This document shows positions 46,305 to 57,119 of a DNA stretch of 64,000 nt, in pieces. A program made the position numbers and the translations under genes. The first letter of the stretch is position 1. Each line of letters opens with the position of its first letter. A model generated the notes under the pieces. The model saw only the letters and a program-made list of their open reading frames with translations, was not told the origin of the DNA and made no database searches. The DNA is from Haliotis asinina. Lineage: Eukaryota > Mollusca > Gastropoda > Lepetellida > Haliotidae. Where the stretch lies: positions 29,559,554-29,623,553 of the forward strand of contig NC_090282.1 of the NCBI RefSeq assembly GCF_037392515.1. Direction: 5' to 3'.

Positions 46305-46835
46305 ATGTGCAATAGCTTGTATTCCCCTAAACATACTCGTGGTATTTTGCATGGTCGTATCACATGGCCTCACCAGGTCTTACTCTGGTGTCAGATGGAC
46401 TCTCTCCTGAAGGACTGTTCTGCCTGGATGCTTGTGCAAGTAGAAGGGAATACAGGGAATAAGGATACCCTCGTCAGCTCAGTGCACTTTCATAGGGATA
46501 GGCAGGTAAATGTGGGATACAAGTGTCACTTTGTTGTTACTCTTAATTTATTGATATGGGAATTGGATGGCAGAACCATTTGTTTTCCTTTCTTATGTCA
46601 ATATTTTTGTTTACATTTGTTTTCAGTAACTTGTTACCTTTTCTTACTCTTGAATATATATGCAATCAAGAAGTATAAACATGTAGGTTGTGTACATATG
46701 ATGGAGTTAATGATTTATCTATATCTCCATAGTCTCCAAGCCTACATGAATAGATTATGTGTAAAATACAAAGAGAGAAAAAGCATGTGCTGTGGAAACA
46801 TAGTCTGTATGATGACATCAGAGATGGGCAGTTAA
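46305..46835 (+). other. Long open frame (176 codons), unknown
   Basis: Apart from the LINE this is the longest open frame in the window, from ATG 46,305 to the TAA after 46,832. With about 7% stop codons per triplet, I estimate well under one such frame by chance over both strands. The first 68 codons lie in a less AT-rich segment, read as ordinary mixed sequence (for example DSLLKDCSAWMLVQVEGNTG), and end at a CAG|GTAAAT donor-like site (46,506-46,511). The remainder is Cys-, Leu- and Tyr-rich and includes a hydrophobic run FPFLCQYFCLHLFSVTCYLF that could be a chance AT-rich reading. A coding exon ending near 46,508 with intron beyond is one reading. A chance frame is the other. Confidence 0.22.
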
Positions 46836-46839
46836 GAAC

Positions 46840-47100
46840 ATGTAGTGCTTAACAGACACTATTACTACAGATGTATGATGCTGACAAATAATAAACAGGC
46901 ATGATGTATTAACTGTATTAATATGAAAGGGTTTTCTTTATTACTTCTTGTGAGTGGTATGTAAGACATGAGGTAAATTTGCTGTGTGCTTATGATGGAA
47001 TATGTTTATATGCTCATCATGGGTTGAAAATTAATATGTTTCCATATGTATAGAGTATTGTAAGTTTTGTGAAAATTCATTGTTTGTGCCCTCCCTCTCT
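46840..47100. other. No gene seen
   Basis: Spacer without recognisable content. Confidence 0.4.
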
Positions 47101-47104
47101 GGGG

Positions 47105-47240
47105 AGGTGAGGTAGCCTAATGGTTAAAGTGCTGGCCTTTTACGCTGAAGATTCAGGTTCAAAGTCCATTCCCATCCATTCGCTATTGTATTACTGGAAT
47201 ATTGCTAAAAGTGGCGTAAAATCATACTCAATGAGTCAGT
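47105..47240 (+). repeat. tRNA-derived SINE copy (family 1)
   Basis: GGTGAGGTAGCCTAATGGTT, AAAGTGCTGGCC, ACGCTGAAGATTCAGGTTC (B-box region), TTACTGGAATATTGCTAAAA and GTGGCGTAAAATCATACTCA, with a worn tail AATGAGTCAGTC. The MATCCATTC-type block in the middle replaces the usual ACATGGGTACAATG. Confidence 0.88.
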
Positions 47241-47244
47241 CTCC

Positions 47245-47580
47245 TCTCTGTGAGTATTAGTGCATCTTTGAAAAATCGTTGCCTATTTCATATAATCCTG
47301 TTTTGCAAGGTAGTAGGCATATGTGAACTGTTGATGAAATATTTGAAATACATTTTATTATGTACATTGATCCTGCAAAGATTTAAATGCCTAGGACATG
47401 GTCATTTTATTAAGAGATATCTGTAATGTCCTAGAACAGCAAAGACAAAGACACTGTGAAAGTGCAAATAAAGTTACTTACAGGTTTATAAATAAATACA
47501 AGCGTGTTCATCAGTGACCATTCATGTGTAGTTAGCAGAATGCAGCAATGAATGTATTAATATTAAATTTATCACATGGC
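47245..47580. other. No gene seen
   Basis: AT-rich spacer; no open frame, repeat or signal recognised. Confidence 0.4.
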
Positions 47581-47589
47581 TCTTATTAA

Positions 47590-47860
47590 AGATATCACAT
47601 CTGTGATAAGCTGCTGTGAGATCATGATATATCATAGCAGTATTTTATGTTAATATATCATGCTTGTACCTTATGTGTATGCATGAGTGCTGTTTTACCT
47701 TAAGTGAACTGTTTGAATACATAATGGTGATATATAGTTGTACTGAAGGTGTGTATGTCACAATTGTTCCTTGCGAGTCTATCAAAGCAGTACCATATGT
47801 GAATACACCATGGTAATGGCTTATGTGGATATATCATTGTTGTACATTACAAATACCTTG
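47590..47860. repeat. Degenerate tandem repeat, unit about 40-50 bp
   Basis: Diverged copies of a unit combining GTACCTTATGTG, a GAATACA/GTATGCA middle and ATATATCATGGTTGTA. Recognisable near 47,625, 47,650, 47,715, 47,790 and 47,815. Weak unit conservation. Confidence 0.45.
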
Positions 47861-47869
47861 ATATTATTC

Positions 47870-49470
47870 CTGAATGTCACATAAAAAGAATACCAAATGA
47901 GGAAACTCCTTGTCTGGATTAGATTCAGCTTCTTCCTGGTGTAGTTTGAACATTGCTGACTGGCATTAAACAATGTGAGAAGTTATGATAGATATGTGAT
48001 TTCATGATGTGTATGAATGATCTTTTAATGACAGAAACTGAAGTGAACTGAATGTAACTGAGTGGAATGTGAGGGAGACTTCCTGCTTCATTAGTATTCC
48101 TGGTATAGGTTGATGAGATTTATGCATTGTATGCAAATGGCAGCTGTATGAAATGATGCAGACCACTCCCTATTAATTGTACACATATTTGCTCCAGACC
48201 TCCACCATACTTGTTAATGACATATTGTGTATCTACAGCTAATTAAACAGGATCAAAGAGGACTCAACTGAAATGTTTTACCCGTTTATTTTGTAACCTA
48301 TCATCTACACATTAACTGTATGTTGTTGTATGGTTTCTTAAATCTGTGTGTTTTATTCCTTCAGGCAGATCATTCCATGGTTATTGACTTTTAATATCCT
48401 AGTTTTGAAAATACATTGGCTTTGAGGTAGGCTGGCCTCCAGCGAAGAGAGGATGTGAAAGAGAACTTGACAAGTGCATTGTCCATTACCTGTAATCTGG
48501 CGACCAGCCATAGTTTGATAGACAAGATGGGAGGGAGAAAATCGTCCATACAGGACAGGTCAAACATTGTGCTTTCACTAAGATGAAAGCAAAGTACTTG
48601 AGCAATGTGTTGGTTTCAATACCTTGTTGTAATACATCCAATTCAAACTGCCTTACCCCAGAAATATTTACAAATTGGCAACTGCGATCTCTTGCACTGG
48701 AATGTGTATGAGTCAAACCAATTGAAGGTGGTTTGAAGTCAGGTCAGCTCACATAACCTTACTAATTGAACATTTACACTAGGAACAGGTGGTGCATGAT
48801 CTTTTTATACCTGGCTGAGAATTGGACAGATTTAGAATTAGTCTGAGAGATGTTCAGCTGAATGCAGTGTTTTTCATCCATTATGCATAGCACCAGTTGA
48901 GAACTGAATATAGCTCACACTTCTACATTTTCAACAAAGCTATGTTTCGGTTTGAATGGGTAATTGAATTATGCAGCTTCATAACTTGTAGTTAATTCCC
49001 TATGATGTCATCTTTTCTGTACACAAGCACATGATCATATGAATAGCAGAATGTTATGTGCTTTTTGAAAATGATTATTCCTTACAGTAAATGGAAAATG
49101 GCTACAAAAAGTCATGTGTTGAATTCCATGAATTTTTTAATTGTTAAAGTTGTAAAAACATGATCACAGTAACTATGAGATAGAGTTATATGAGAAAAAC
49201 CCTTTTTCCACCTGATACCTTTCGTTCATTAGCCAATAATGGTAACTCCTGTGGAACTGAGCAGAAAGCCCTTCAATCTGCTTAGAGTGAATCACCCCCA
49301 GCTTCACGTCCAACTCATTGTAATCAATTCTAGGACCTCAGTGCTCTTTGTCATTGTTGAGTTAGAGTGTGACTATTGAGTATGACAAGCTCATGTTAAT
49401 AATTTATTCTTCCTATATCACAGTGTTAAACTGTGGCAAGTTCCATGACTAATTATTGAGTGACTAAAGT
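47870..49470. other. No gene seen
   Basis: One chance-length minus-strand frame (48,486-48,716). No splice pairs, TIRs or tandem repeats recognised. Confidence 0.4.
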
Positions 49471-49481
49471 TCTCAGGTAGC

Positions 49482-49745
49482 AGTCTCGTGCCCAGCCACA
49501 ATGCCAGAGCCAGGCAGGTGAATATGCCGTGTCGTTAAATCCAGTCAGAGCGTTTGTCAACGACCAGGCGTGTGGCCGATTGCATCGTATAACGCTGATC
49601 ACACTACAGTATCTCCCTCTACCTTTATCCTTCAGTGAGAGTTTACGGGATATTGTACCTACTGCACGCTACAATAGTGTCAATACTCTTGATAAACATC
49701 AAAGGGTGGAAATCGTAAATCCTATCACAGAGCACAACACCTGAT
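49482..49745 (+). other. CpG-rich patch with an 87-codon open frame; candidate exon or promoter
   Basis: About a dozen CpGs lie in 260 bases, in sharp contrast to the flanks. One frame is open from the TAG at about 49,476 to TGA at 49,742-49,744. It reads in part QSQAGEYAVSLNPVRAFVND and then DQACGRLHRITLITLQYLPL. In another frame ATG 49,501 gives MPEPG and meets a GGCAG|GTGAAT donor-like site (GT at 49,518-49,519). A strong acceptor lies 33 bases after the end of the patch (49,777). Either a first exon with its promoter or a single CpG-preserved coding exon would fit. No protein family recognised. Confidence 0.28.
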
Positions 49746-49777
49746 TATTTATGAAAGTTCTTTCTTTTCTGTTACAG

Positions 49778-50064
49778 GGTTCTTATCACATTGGTACTGC
49801 AACAAACCTTCCTGCTACAGGCTTTTGGTGTGCTGTGACAATTGCGTACATAAAAAAAAGACAGACTGGGATGTATTGAACTGTGGAATTACGAAAGGAA
49901 AAGCTGGATCTAAGGTCATGCTGTGGGATGTGCCTAATCCAACACAGGACACATTCAAGCTAACTTCACCCCAGAAGTCAATAATATCAAGGAATGAAGT
50001 CACGCATCTATCAGTGAAAAACGACTTGAGTTTGATGAGAGAAATCACAGATTGGAATAACTAA
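49778..50064 (+). CDS. Candidate 3'-terminal coding exon, unknown family
   Basis: It follows the best acceptor in the window, TTCTTTCTTTTCTGTTACAG ending at 49,777. One frame is open from the exon start to TAA at 50,062-50,064, giving 94 codons after two leading bases. It begins FLSHWYCNKPSCYRLLVCCD, with a C-rich N-terminal half (WYC, PSC, VCCDNC), and continues hydrophilic: KTDWDVLNCGITKGKAGSKV, WDVPNPTQDTFKLTSPQKS, ending LMREITDWNN. The frame needs a preceding exon that ends one base into a codon. The exon ending at 42,676 meets this; the donor at 49,517 does not. The four-cysteine start hints at a metal or disulfide site, but I do not recognise the family. No AATAAA close downstream. Confidence 0.3.
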
Positions 50065-50069
50065 ACCCC

Positions 50070-50660
50070 TAATGATTGATGTGGAAGTTCACAATCTTGA
50101 ATCACTCCTGCAAGTTTCAAACATTTGGTTTCTACACCCAAATTGATTACTCTACTGCTGATCTATTTCTTATCTTGAAAATTCATCTCTATTAAGAAAA
50201 GTTATAAACTTGTGTTCAAGTGTTCCAATAGCTACAGAAAAACAACTTGTGATCATTATGGTATAATGTTTGTGGGTACAAGCTATTAATTTACACCAAC
50301 AGCGGTCCTGGTTACAACTGTTGTTGTAATGTGAGTTGCTGATATTTTACATTTCATGATTTTGCTGCTGACATGAAAATTTATAGATATAAGTTTTAAT
50401 CAGCATATATTGTGTTTTGGGAAATAGTAAACAGATATTTGTCTTCTGTAACACAGTTTAACTTTGAAAGAAGAAACACAACATATTTACATGAATGTGT
50501 GATTGTTTATCTTTTTGTGCAAAATGTAATACCTTATCAGTGTTTTCATGTGGATGAAGTTTTGGATGAAGCTCTGATGGACACCATTTAAAGTATCAGT
50601 CTGGAATACAGATTTTGTGTCGTGTTTTAATATATCCTGTGATAATTTATTATTGGTGCA
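50070..50660. other. No gene seen
   Basis: AT-rich spacer between the two candidate exons; no open frames or repeats of note. Confidence 0.4.
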
Positions 50661-50663
50661 CAG

Positions 50664-50849
50664 ACTGCTGGTGACACATGCCTCGTGTGTATGCCCCTCA
50701 TGGATCTACGGAACCAAGCTACCTTGTGTATATGTATTGCTAAAGTCTGTTCTCGTCTGTACCAAGCATGAAGGTGCCAACTTTCTGGAATGTACATATT
50801 CTTTTGGGAGCTCTCCATTTCTTCCTAAACCCACTACTTTCATCAACAG
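50664..50849 (+). CDS. Candidate internal coding exon, Cys-containing, unknown family
   Basis: It ends at a full-consensus donor, CAACAG|GTAAGTG (GT at 50,850-50,851), and may begin after GGTGCACAG (50,655-50,663), a modest acceptor. In the frame open throughout it reads LLVTHASCVCPSWIYGTKLP, CVYVLLKSVLVCTKHEGANF, LECTYSFGSSPFLPKPTTFI and N: five cysteines in 61 residues. A second frame is open for 35 codons (TAGDTCLVCMPLMDLRNQAT and on) and then stops. The first frame starts and ends in codon phase 2, the same as the 41,017 micro-exon, so the two could be joined in frame. No family recognised. The strong donor is the main evidence, since donors this good are few in the window. Confidence 0.3.
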
Positions 50850-50854
50850 GTAAG

Positions 50855-52525
50855 TGTTTAGTTTTGCTGACATTTATAAGAACATGAAAGATAATGAAAC
50901 GCTCAAGAAGTATGACACTTTTGGGAAACTATACACAAAAGATTATGATTCGCTGCTTATGTAGCATTAAAGATCACATATCAAAGTCAGTGGGCTTCTA
51001 TCATAAATCTAATCCTATAAGGATTTACAAGACTCTACATATTTTTATGTTGTAATGAACCCCAGAATCACAAAAATTTCAGAAACTGCTGCCATAATTA
51101 TGAATCTTTCATGAAGGAAGAAAAAGAAACAGTTAATAGATAGGCAAAGTCTGTTTGGGATTTATTTGCTATAAAGAAATGCTTCTGAAAACTGTCAGTA
51201 GTCATTTATTCTTTCAAAATTATTTCATGAAATCATCTTTAACTTTTTGCTGTAAGCATAATCTGTATATGCAACAGAGGAAGTTAAAGTAAAATAGTTA
51301 CTTTTATGTTTTGTTTCAAAAGTCACTACAGTATTTTATCTTGAAGTAAAGAATAATTTTGGTCCTATTCTCACCAATCTTTGTATATGAATGCTGATTG
51401 CATTAAGTGGAATATAATCTTGATACTAATATTTTGAAAACATCAGTACATGTTTCTGCTAAACCAAAGAACAGATTGCATGCTATGTGAGTTATAATCA
51501 CATTGCTCAGACAAAGGAGTTGGTCGATAAAATTTCATTACATTTCATTGTGATATATGGACACTCTATGTATCTGTAAGCTGTTCAATTTGTTTGAATA
51601 TGGTTTATGTGCTCAAGAGTAATATATAGACCTGTTTACGCAACATAATGGCTATGCAGCGTCTGTGCTCATGTTTACAGTTTGTCATGACATATAGCTA
51701 ATTGATAAAGATCTATGTATTTCACAGCTATCATTTGATATGATTAAATCTAACTGACCAAAGTAGGAATTTAGTGACAGTGCAATCAGCATGTATGGTC
51801 GTATTTTGTTCATGTTAACAACCATTACGTATTGGATTCAGGCATGACAGATTGTTTAAAATTTGTGATAGTATTCTTCCTGATTAATATCTTCATCATG
51901 GTTCATTTGGGATGCTGCTTAGATTATCCACTAATGTTTTATAAGTCGTGATGTGCAGGAAGAAATAATCACAGAGGATGCTGGCCCAGTTACAGAAGGT
52001 GACATAATTCACTGTGTAGAGTTACTTCTCTTGCCAGCATCAGGTGCTAATGATCATGTGTTCAGGTCCAGACATGCTACTATTGTGTGTCTATATTTGT
52101 CAGCACCATACCCATGCTCATGGCATTTGCATAAGTGATAATATCTTATATTTACAGCTACACCTGGATATCAATAATCACAAAATCATCAGCGAATATT
52201 GTGTCATTGATTACATATTACAGAAACTATTTTAATGAAATAAAATTTCAGTTTTCTTACACAGACATGCACTAAAGACAAATTACTACCTGATGATTAA
52301 GACTGAATGTGCAACACGATTGTAATTGTTAGTAAGTCATGCATGAATATGTCACCACTGACTAGTGAAATGATAAATGAATATTTCCTTTGAACTTTTC
52401 CAGTATTTTATCAGTAATCAACATTCAGTTCATGATTATCAGTCACTGTTATCTAGATCATTAGCCAGTCCTCTTTCTATCCTCTAAATTAAACGCTGAA
52501 TTTATGTTGTTTGAACATATTGTTC
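50855..52525. other. No gene seen
   Basis: AT-rich. Overlapping chance-length frames at 51,953-52,235. No paired splice signals or repeats recognised. Confidence 0.4.
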
Positions 52526-52527
52526 AC

Positions 52528-52556
52528 AGCAGTGTTAAACCAAACTCACTCACTCC
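52528..52556 (+). repeat. SINE-type tail fragment
   Basis: CACAGCAGTGTTAAACCAAA followed by CTCACTCACTC, the 3' end of a short interspersed repeat whose body is no longer recognisable. Confidence 0.55.
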
Positions 52557-52559
52557 CAC

Positions 52560-53720
52560 ACAAGTAATGGCATGAACCTAAATTATTTAGGTCTGTAATT
52601 ATAGCCTGGGGAAAATATGACTGTAACAAAAATGACCTCATCATTTCTTCATCAAGAAGCTTTTATTGCCAAAGCTTGAGTCACACAACATGTATTGTCA
52701 GTTAGCACATTCAGAAAAGTGACAACAATTGCTCTGTCAAACTGAAATACATGTTTTACCTTTGACAGGGTATAAGCTACAGCGATTGTAAATGATGGTG
52801 TGTAACCCTTCAACTTGTCCACATGGGCCTGACAAAGAACAGAACTGCTATGCTAACAGTAGGGTAATTGTCCATGGGCCAACATTCTGAGACCTTGATA
52901 TATCTGCTCATGGTTACAGACCTCTTTGCACATCCACATTTATCTTCAGGATATGAACTTAACACTTGCAGCAAGTATAGCTTAAATGGCTCCATTTAAG
53001 AAATATTGGTTTGCTTAACTTTTAAGGAGATCATACTGCTCTTTCTAGGTTCCATTTCACAGTCATCACTCTTGTGCATTTCCTTTCATCTCATATTTGT
53101 AATGGCTCTGTAATTGATGGTCATTTGCTGGAACCAAGGGTGCAATAAATGGTATAATTATTGATAGAAATAGTGGCATCATGGAACCGATATGTGCAAT
53201 AATGTTGACTGAAGCTTTCCACATCATTTATTATATCCAGTCTATTTTCACATGTGATCCAGCATCTATTGAAAATAGTACCTTCACACTTTCCATTTAT
53301 TAAATATGTGTAACATTAGCTACACTGATATGTGTGAATTATACTTCAATAAAGACAAATTATTCCTTGCTCAGTTTTAGAGTATCAGATGTAATATTGC
53401 AAATAACAGCAATATTTTCATGTATTGAGGTTGTTGAGGATAGTGATAGGAATCTCAGGCAGTTTTGAATTCAAACATTAATGGAATTGCTGAAAGTGTT
53501 AAGTCAACTATCAATTATTTTTTACCTTACTTATACAATTAGAAATGTTACGTATATTCTTATGCTGAATGACATGCACTCAATATATGTATGTAGGTGC
53601 TTTTTGTAAGATCCATCCTTGGTTGATGAATGAAAGTGATAAAACCGTTGCCTTAATTATAACAATCGTAAATGAATGAAAGACTTTCCATAATCATAAG
53701 AAATACATTATGAACATGTT
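52560..53720. other. No gene seen
   Basis: One 61-codon minus-strand frame (52,810-52,995), otherwise no recognisable content. Confidence 0.4.
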
Positions 53721-53722
53721 TT

Positions 53723-53900
53723 AATGAATCACTATGAGATACTGATGAAACCAGGTGTTTACAAATAGGTAGACTCCATCATAATACATGCAAAGGCATG
53801 TCAAACATTCCAGAACAAACACAGGACCACATGATATATGTGTGGACAATATTCTCCATATGGCTACATTGTATAATGTACATTATTTGTGGGATTAAGT
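53723..53900 (+). repeat. Dispersed repeat, family 3, copy 2
   Basis: AATGAATCACTATGAGATAC, TGATGAAACCAGGTGTTTAC, CATTCCAGAACAAACAC and CAATATTCTCCATATGGCTA align in order with the copy at 37.1 kb. Confidence 0.65.
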
Positions 53901-53904
53901 ATAA

Positions 53905-56900
53905 GAACTGACCCAGAGCAAACAATGCTTGTTTTAACATGTATTAAGTGGCAGTACTTTGAGACGTGACCGTCTTATAGCTGGATCACTGTTCCCAAAA
54001 AGTTGACCTGCATTTTAAATCTGTGCAGAAAATGTTTCTGCAGTCAATTCTGTTGGCCCAGACTAGTTTCCATTCACCATTTTGAGTAGGGTTAAGCGTT
54101 AAAATATCTACTAGAATGAACTGAATTATATTTGTCTTCAGATAGACTGATGCAGACACATTAAATTATATTGATAATTTCCTTGATATGGCACATCTGG
54201 CAATGTCATGCACTGTTATTCCATGATATTGTTTTTACTTGGCATTTTCGCACCTTTCTATTTGCCATCACTTACTCATCTAATGGAAATAGTGTGAGTG
54301 ACAGGTGCTACCAATAGAGGAGGCCATGTTTACCCTTTTAGCTAACATCTGATGTCATCACTGATTTCTGGTAATCCATAAATACAAGTTCAGAACCTTT
54401 CAAACAAACCTATGGAATCTGTATGTGAAAATAGTTGAGACTGAATGCTGTTTCCAGTCGCGAAAGCTTAACTCATTTGCTTCCATAATTACAGATTCTT
54501 CTATTGACCTCAAGACATTTTGTTCCCAAGTCATGTTCATGTGCAGACACAACAGCTGCACCATACAGTGTACTGGCCAAGGTCACACATATTGTTAGCG
54601 ATCATTGATAACATAAAAATATTGGTTTCTCTAAAGATTGAAAAGTCCTAATCAATACTATGAACACAATATGTTTCATGTCACATTATGCACACTATAT
54701 TCCATATATAGGATATTTGTATGTCTTTGAATTCTCAAAAGACTTCATTTACTTTGGGTACCATAAAAAAACAGTTTATGAAGAATGCTGTGACTGCTCT
54801 TATCCAAATACTGTCTATTTCACAATACATAGAGATACACCATTTTAGTATCATGTGTTGAAATTGAGTGATCAGTGTGTATATAAACATATGAATTGGC
54901 AAATGTTTGTTGTTCAGATGTCACACCAGTAGTGCACCAGAACACTGATTCCAGTACGTTATCAGTTACTGATCTGAAATGGTGAACAGATTATTGCAAT
55001 GCAAACCAATTTTGTCAATTTTCGTGCTATCATGGATCTGATGACAGAACTCACTCTTTGTGGTAAAGACGAACATATTTATGGCTGCTGGCTTCAATAA
55101 TGTCATTTACACTACATGAGCTTCTTTTAAAATGCTACAATGCCCTTCAGCAAAACCTGGTGCCACATACCAAGAATTATTGTGGTCTTGAGGTTATTGT
55201 TAATTTCTATAGCAGAATTCAGTTTTGGATCAATGGTTGTCAAAAGAGACCTGAAGGGGAAAACATGTTTTTGATTCAGGTAAACAAGAGATATTGGCAT
55301 GACGAAGTCTTAGTGAACCTGAGGTATAGTTTCGCATTTTGCATAAGAAATGTCCTGGTGCTGTATGCATTAACATAACTCACAACAGTCACAGCCCATG
55401 GATTCCATTGTAGAACAGAGATCCTGAATTGTGTGCCATATTAAGTACCTCTGTAATAAGATATGTTTACTTGCTGCATGGCTCTGTACTGTTTGCATTG
55501 ATTTCCCCTTAGTTGTGTAATATAAAATGCTTTAGATTACCCAAATCTTGATTAAATGATTGAGCAGGACTATAAATAAAGTTTTGTTTTAAAAAAGGTA
55601 CAATAAGATGATTGATTTGGGGCACTGAATTAAACACTAAACAGGCCTGCAAGTATTGATAGGCACAAATGTATTGTGTTAAGGTATTTTCTTTTCCTAT
55701 TTTGAACACATGTGAGTAATGATTATATGCCATTTCTGCCTAATGTCAATTATCTGTCAATGGTGCTTAGAGGAAAGCCAATAAGGAGATCAAATGGGAA
55801 ATGTGTGAAGTAACGATGAAAGTGGTCAATATATTGCAATTTCTGTAGCAGTTTATTCGGTATGCTAGAACAATAGTTTATCCTATGGACTGTTAATGTA
55901 TAAATAATGACAATACTTGAATGTCTATTGTATCTTACTGCAACTCAAGAAGGGTTATATTTTTACAGAAGTGTGATTTATTGTTCTATTGTACTCTTGA
56001 ATGTTTTCCATTCTTACTAAATTGAAATTCCAACTGTGGAGATTTATGTTTGGTTAACTTGCAAAGCAATAAATATATTTTACACACAAGTTATGTTGAC
56101 AATGTACACTTAACATGCCATATATTATGTATAGCATGATGTAATTTACGAGTCTCATATCTAAGTTGTAAATGACACATAAAACATAGTCTCTTGTTAA
56201 ATATCAACAGTGTCCAAAAACATTTGCATATTGCCCAAAGATGGTTTGATATACCAGCATATAAATTGCAGGTAATATCTTGGCATTTAATTGGCCAACC
56301 AGTCAAACTGTTTTTTATTTATTAGTATGTCCCCATGAACTGAAAGGGTATTTGGTCACATAGTACAGAGGGAGCATTACCTCACTGTCATCCACTATCA
56401 CTGAGTTTATAATGTTACCCATAGAATTTTGTGTTTATGATTAAATAAGCTGGTGGTGAAATTGACATATTTGTATATTTTACTTGGATTTGTTTTTCAT
56501 TGCATTTAATGAGGTATAGATACTGAATATGGTGTAACAAAGTCTGTCAACTAAACACTTATTTCTACCCATGCATTTTTCAGTAATCATACATATTTAT
56601 CATATTGTAAAGTCCTAGTGGAAGTGGATCAAGTAACATTTATGTGTTCGGATCATGGTTCATTCCATTCATGTTTCTGTCAATTTGTCAGCACCTTTCC
56701 TGTGCTTAATGTTTTCACCATCTGAATTTGCCATTGTGCTTTATTTCCTTTCCTTTATTTACAAGTGGCTCCAAACTCAAACCTCTGAAATCTGTGTCCA
56801 AGTAGGTGCTAAGTTCTTTCAGAGAAACTGCCCTGATATCATGATGCAGTTAAGGTCACCTTAAGTCCAGTCATGTGAAGCAAGGACATGGCAATGTACC

Positions 56901-56910
56901 AAGTGTGTCT
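53905..56910. other. No gene seen
   Basis: Chance-length frames at 54,660-54,848 and 55,100-55,378 (the latter crossed by a TTCAG|GTAAAC donor-like site at 55,276-55,284) and minus-strand frames at 55,509-56,306. No domains. Confidence 0.35.
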
Positions 56911-56914
56911 GCAT

Positions 56915-57118
56915 AAGGTGAGTGAGTTTAGTTTATGCCGCACTCAGTAATATTCCAGCTATATGGCGGCAAATAATTGAGTCTGGACCAGAAATCCAGT
57001 GATCAAGAACATGACCATTGATCTGCATAATTGGAACCAATGACATGTGTCAACCAAGTCAGCAGGCCTGACCACCCGATCCTGTTAGTCACCTCTTACA
57101 CGTCTACATTAGGACCTT
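56915..57118 (-). repeat. Family 2 repeat copy, best-preserved
   Basis: On the plus strand: GTGAGTGAGTTTAGTTTATG, CCGCACTCAGTAATATTCCA, GCTATATGGCGGC, TAATTGAGTCTGGACCAG, AATCCAGTGATCAAGAACAT, TGATCTGCATAATTGGAACC, GACATGTGTCAACCAAGTCA, GCAGGCCTGACCACCCGATC and GTTAGTCACCTCTTACACG. This is the inverse of the copies at 8.0, 27.0 and 37.8 kb and the clearest reference for the family here. Confidence 0.9.
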
Positions 57119-57119
57119 C

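Noticed and set aside
49501..50064. Joining ATG 49,501 (MPEPG) through the 49,518 donor to the 49,778 exon as one long protein
   Set aside because: The phases do not match: the joined frame stops after about 20 codons and does not enter the 94-codon frame.
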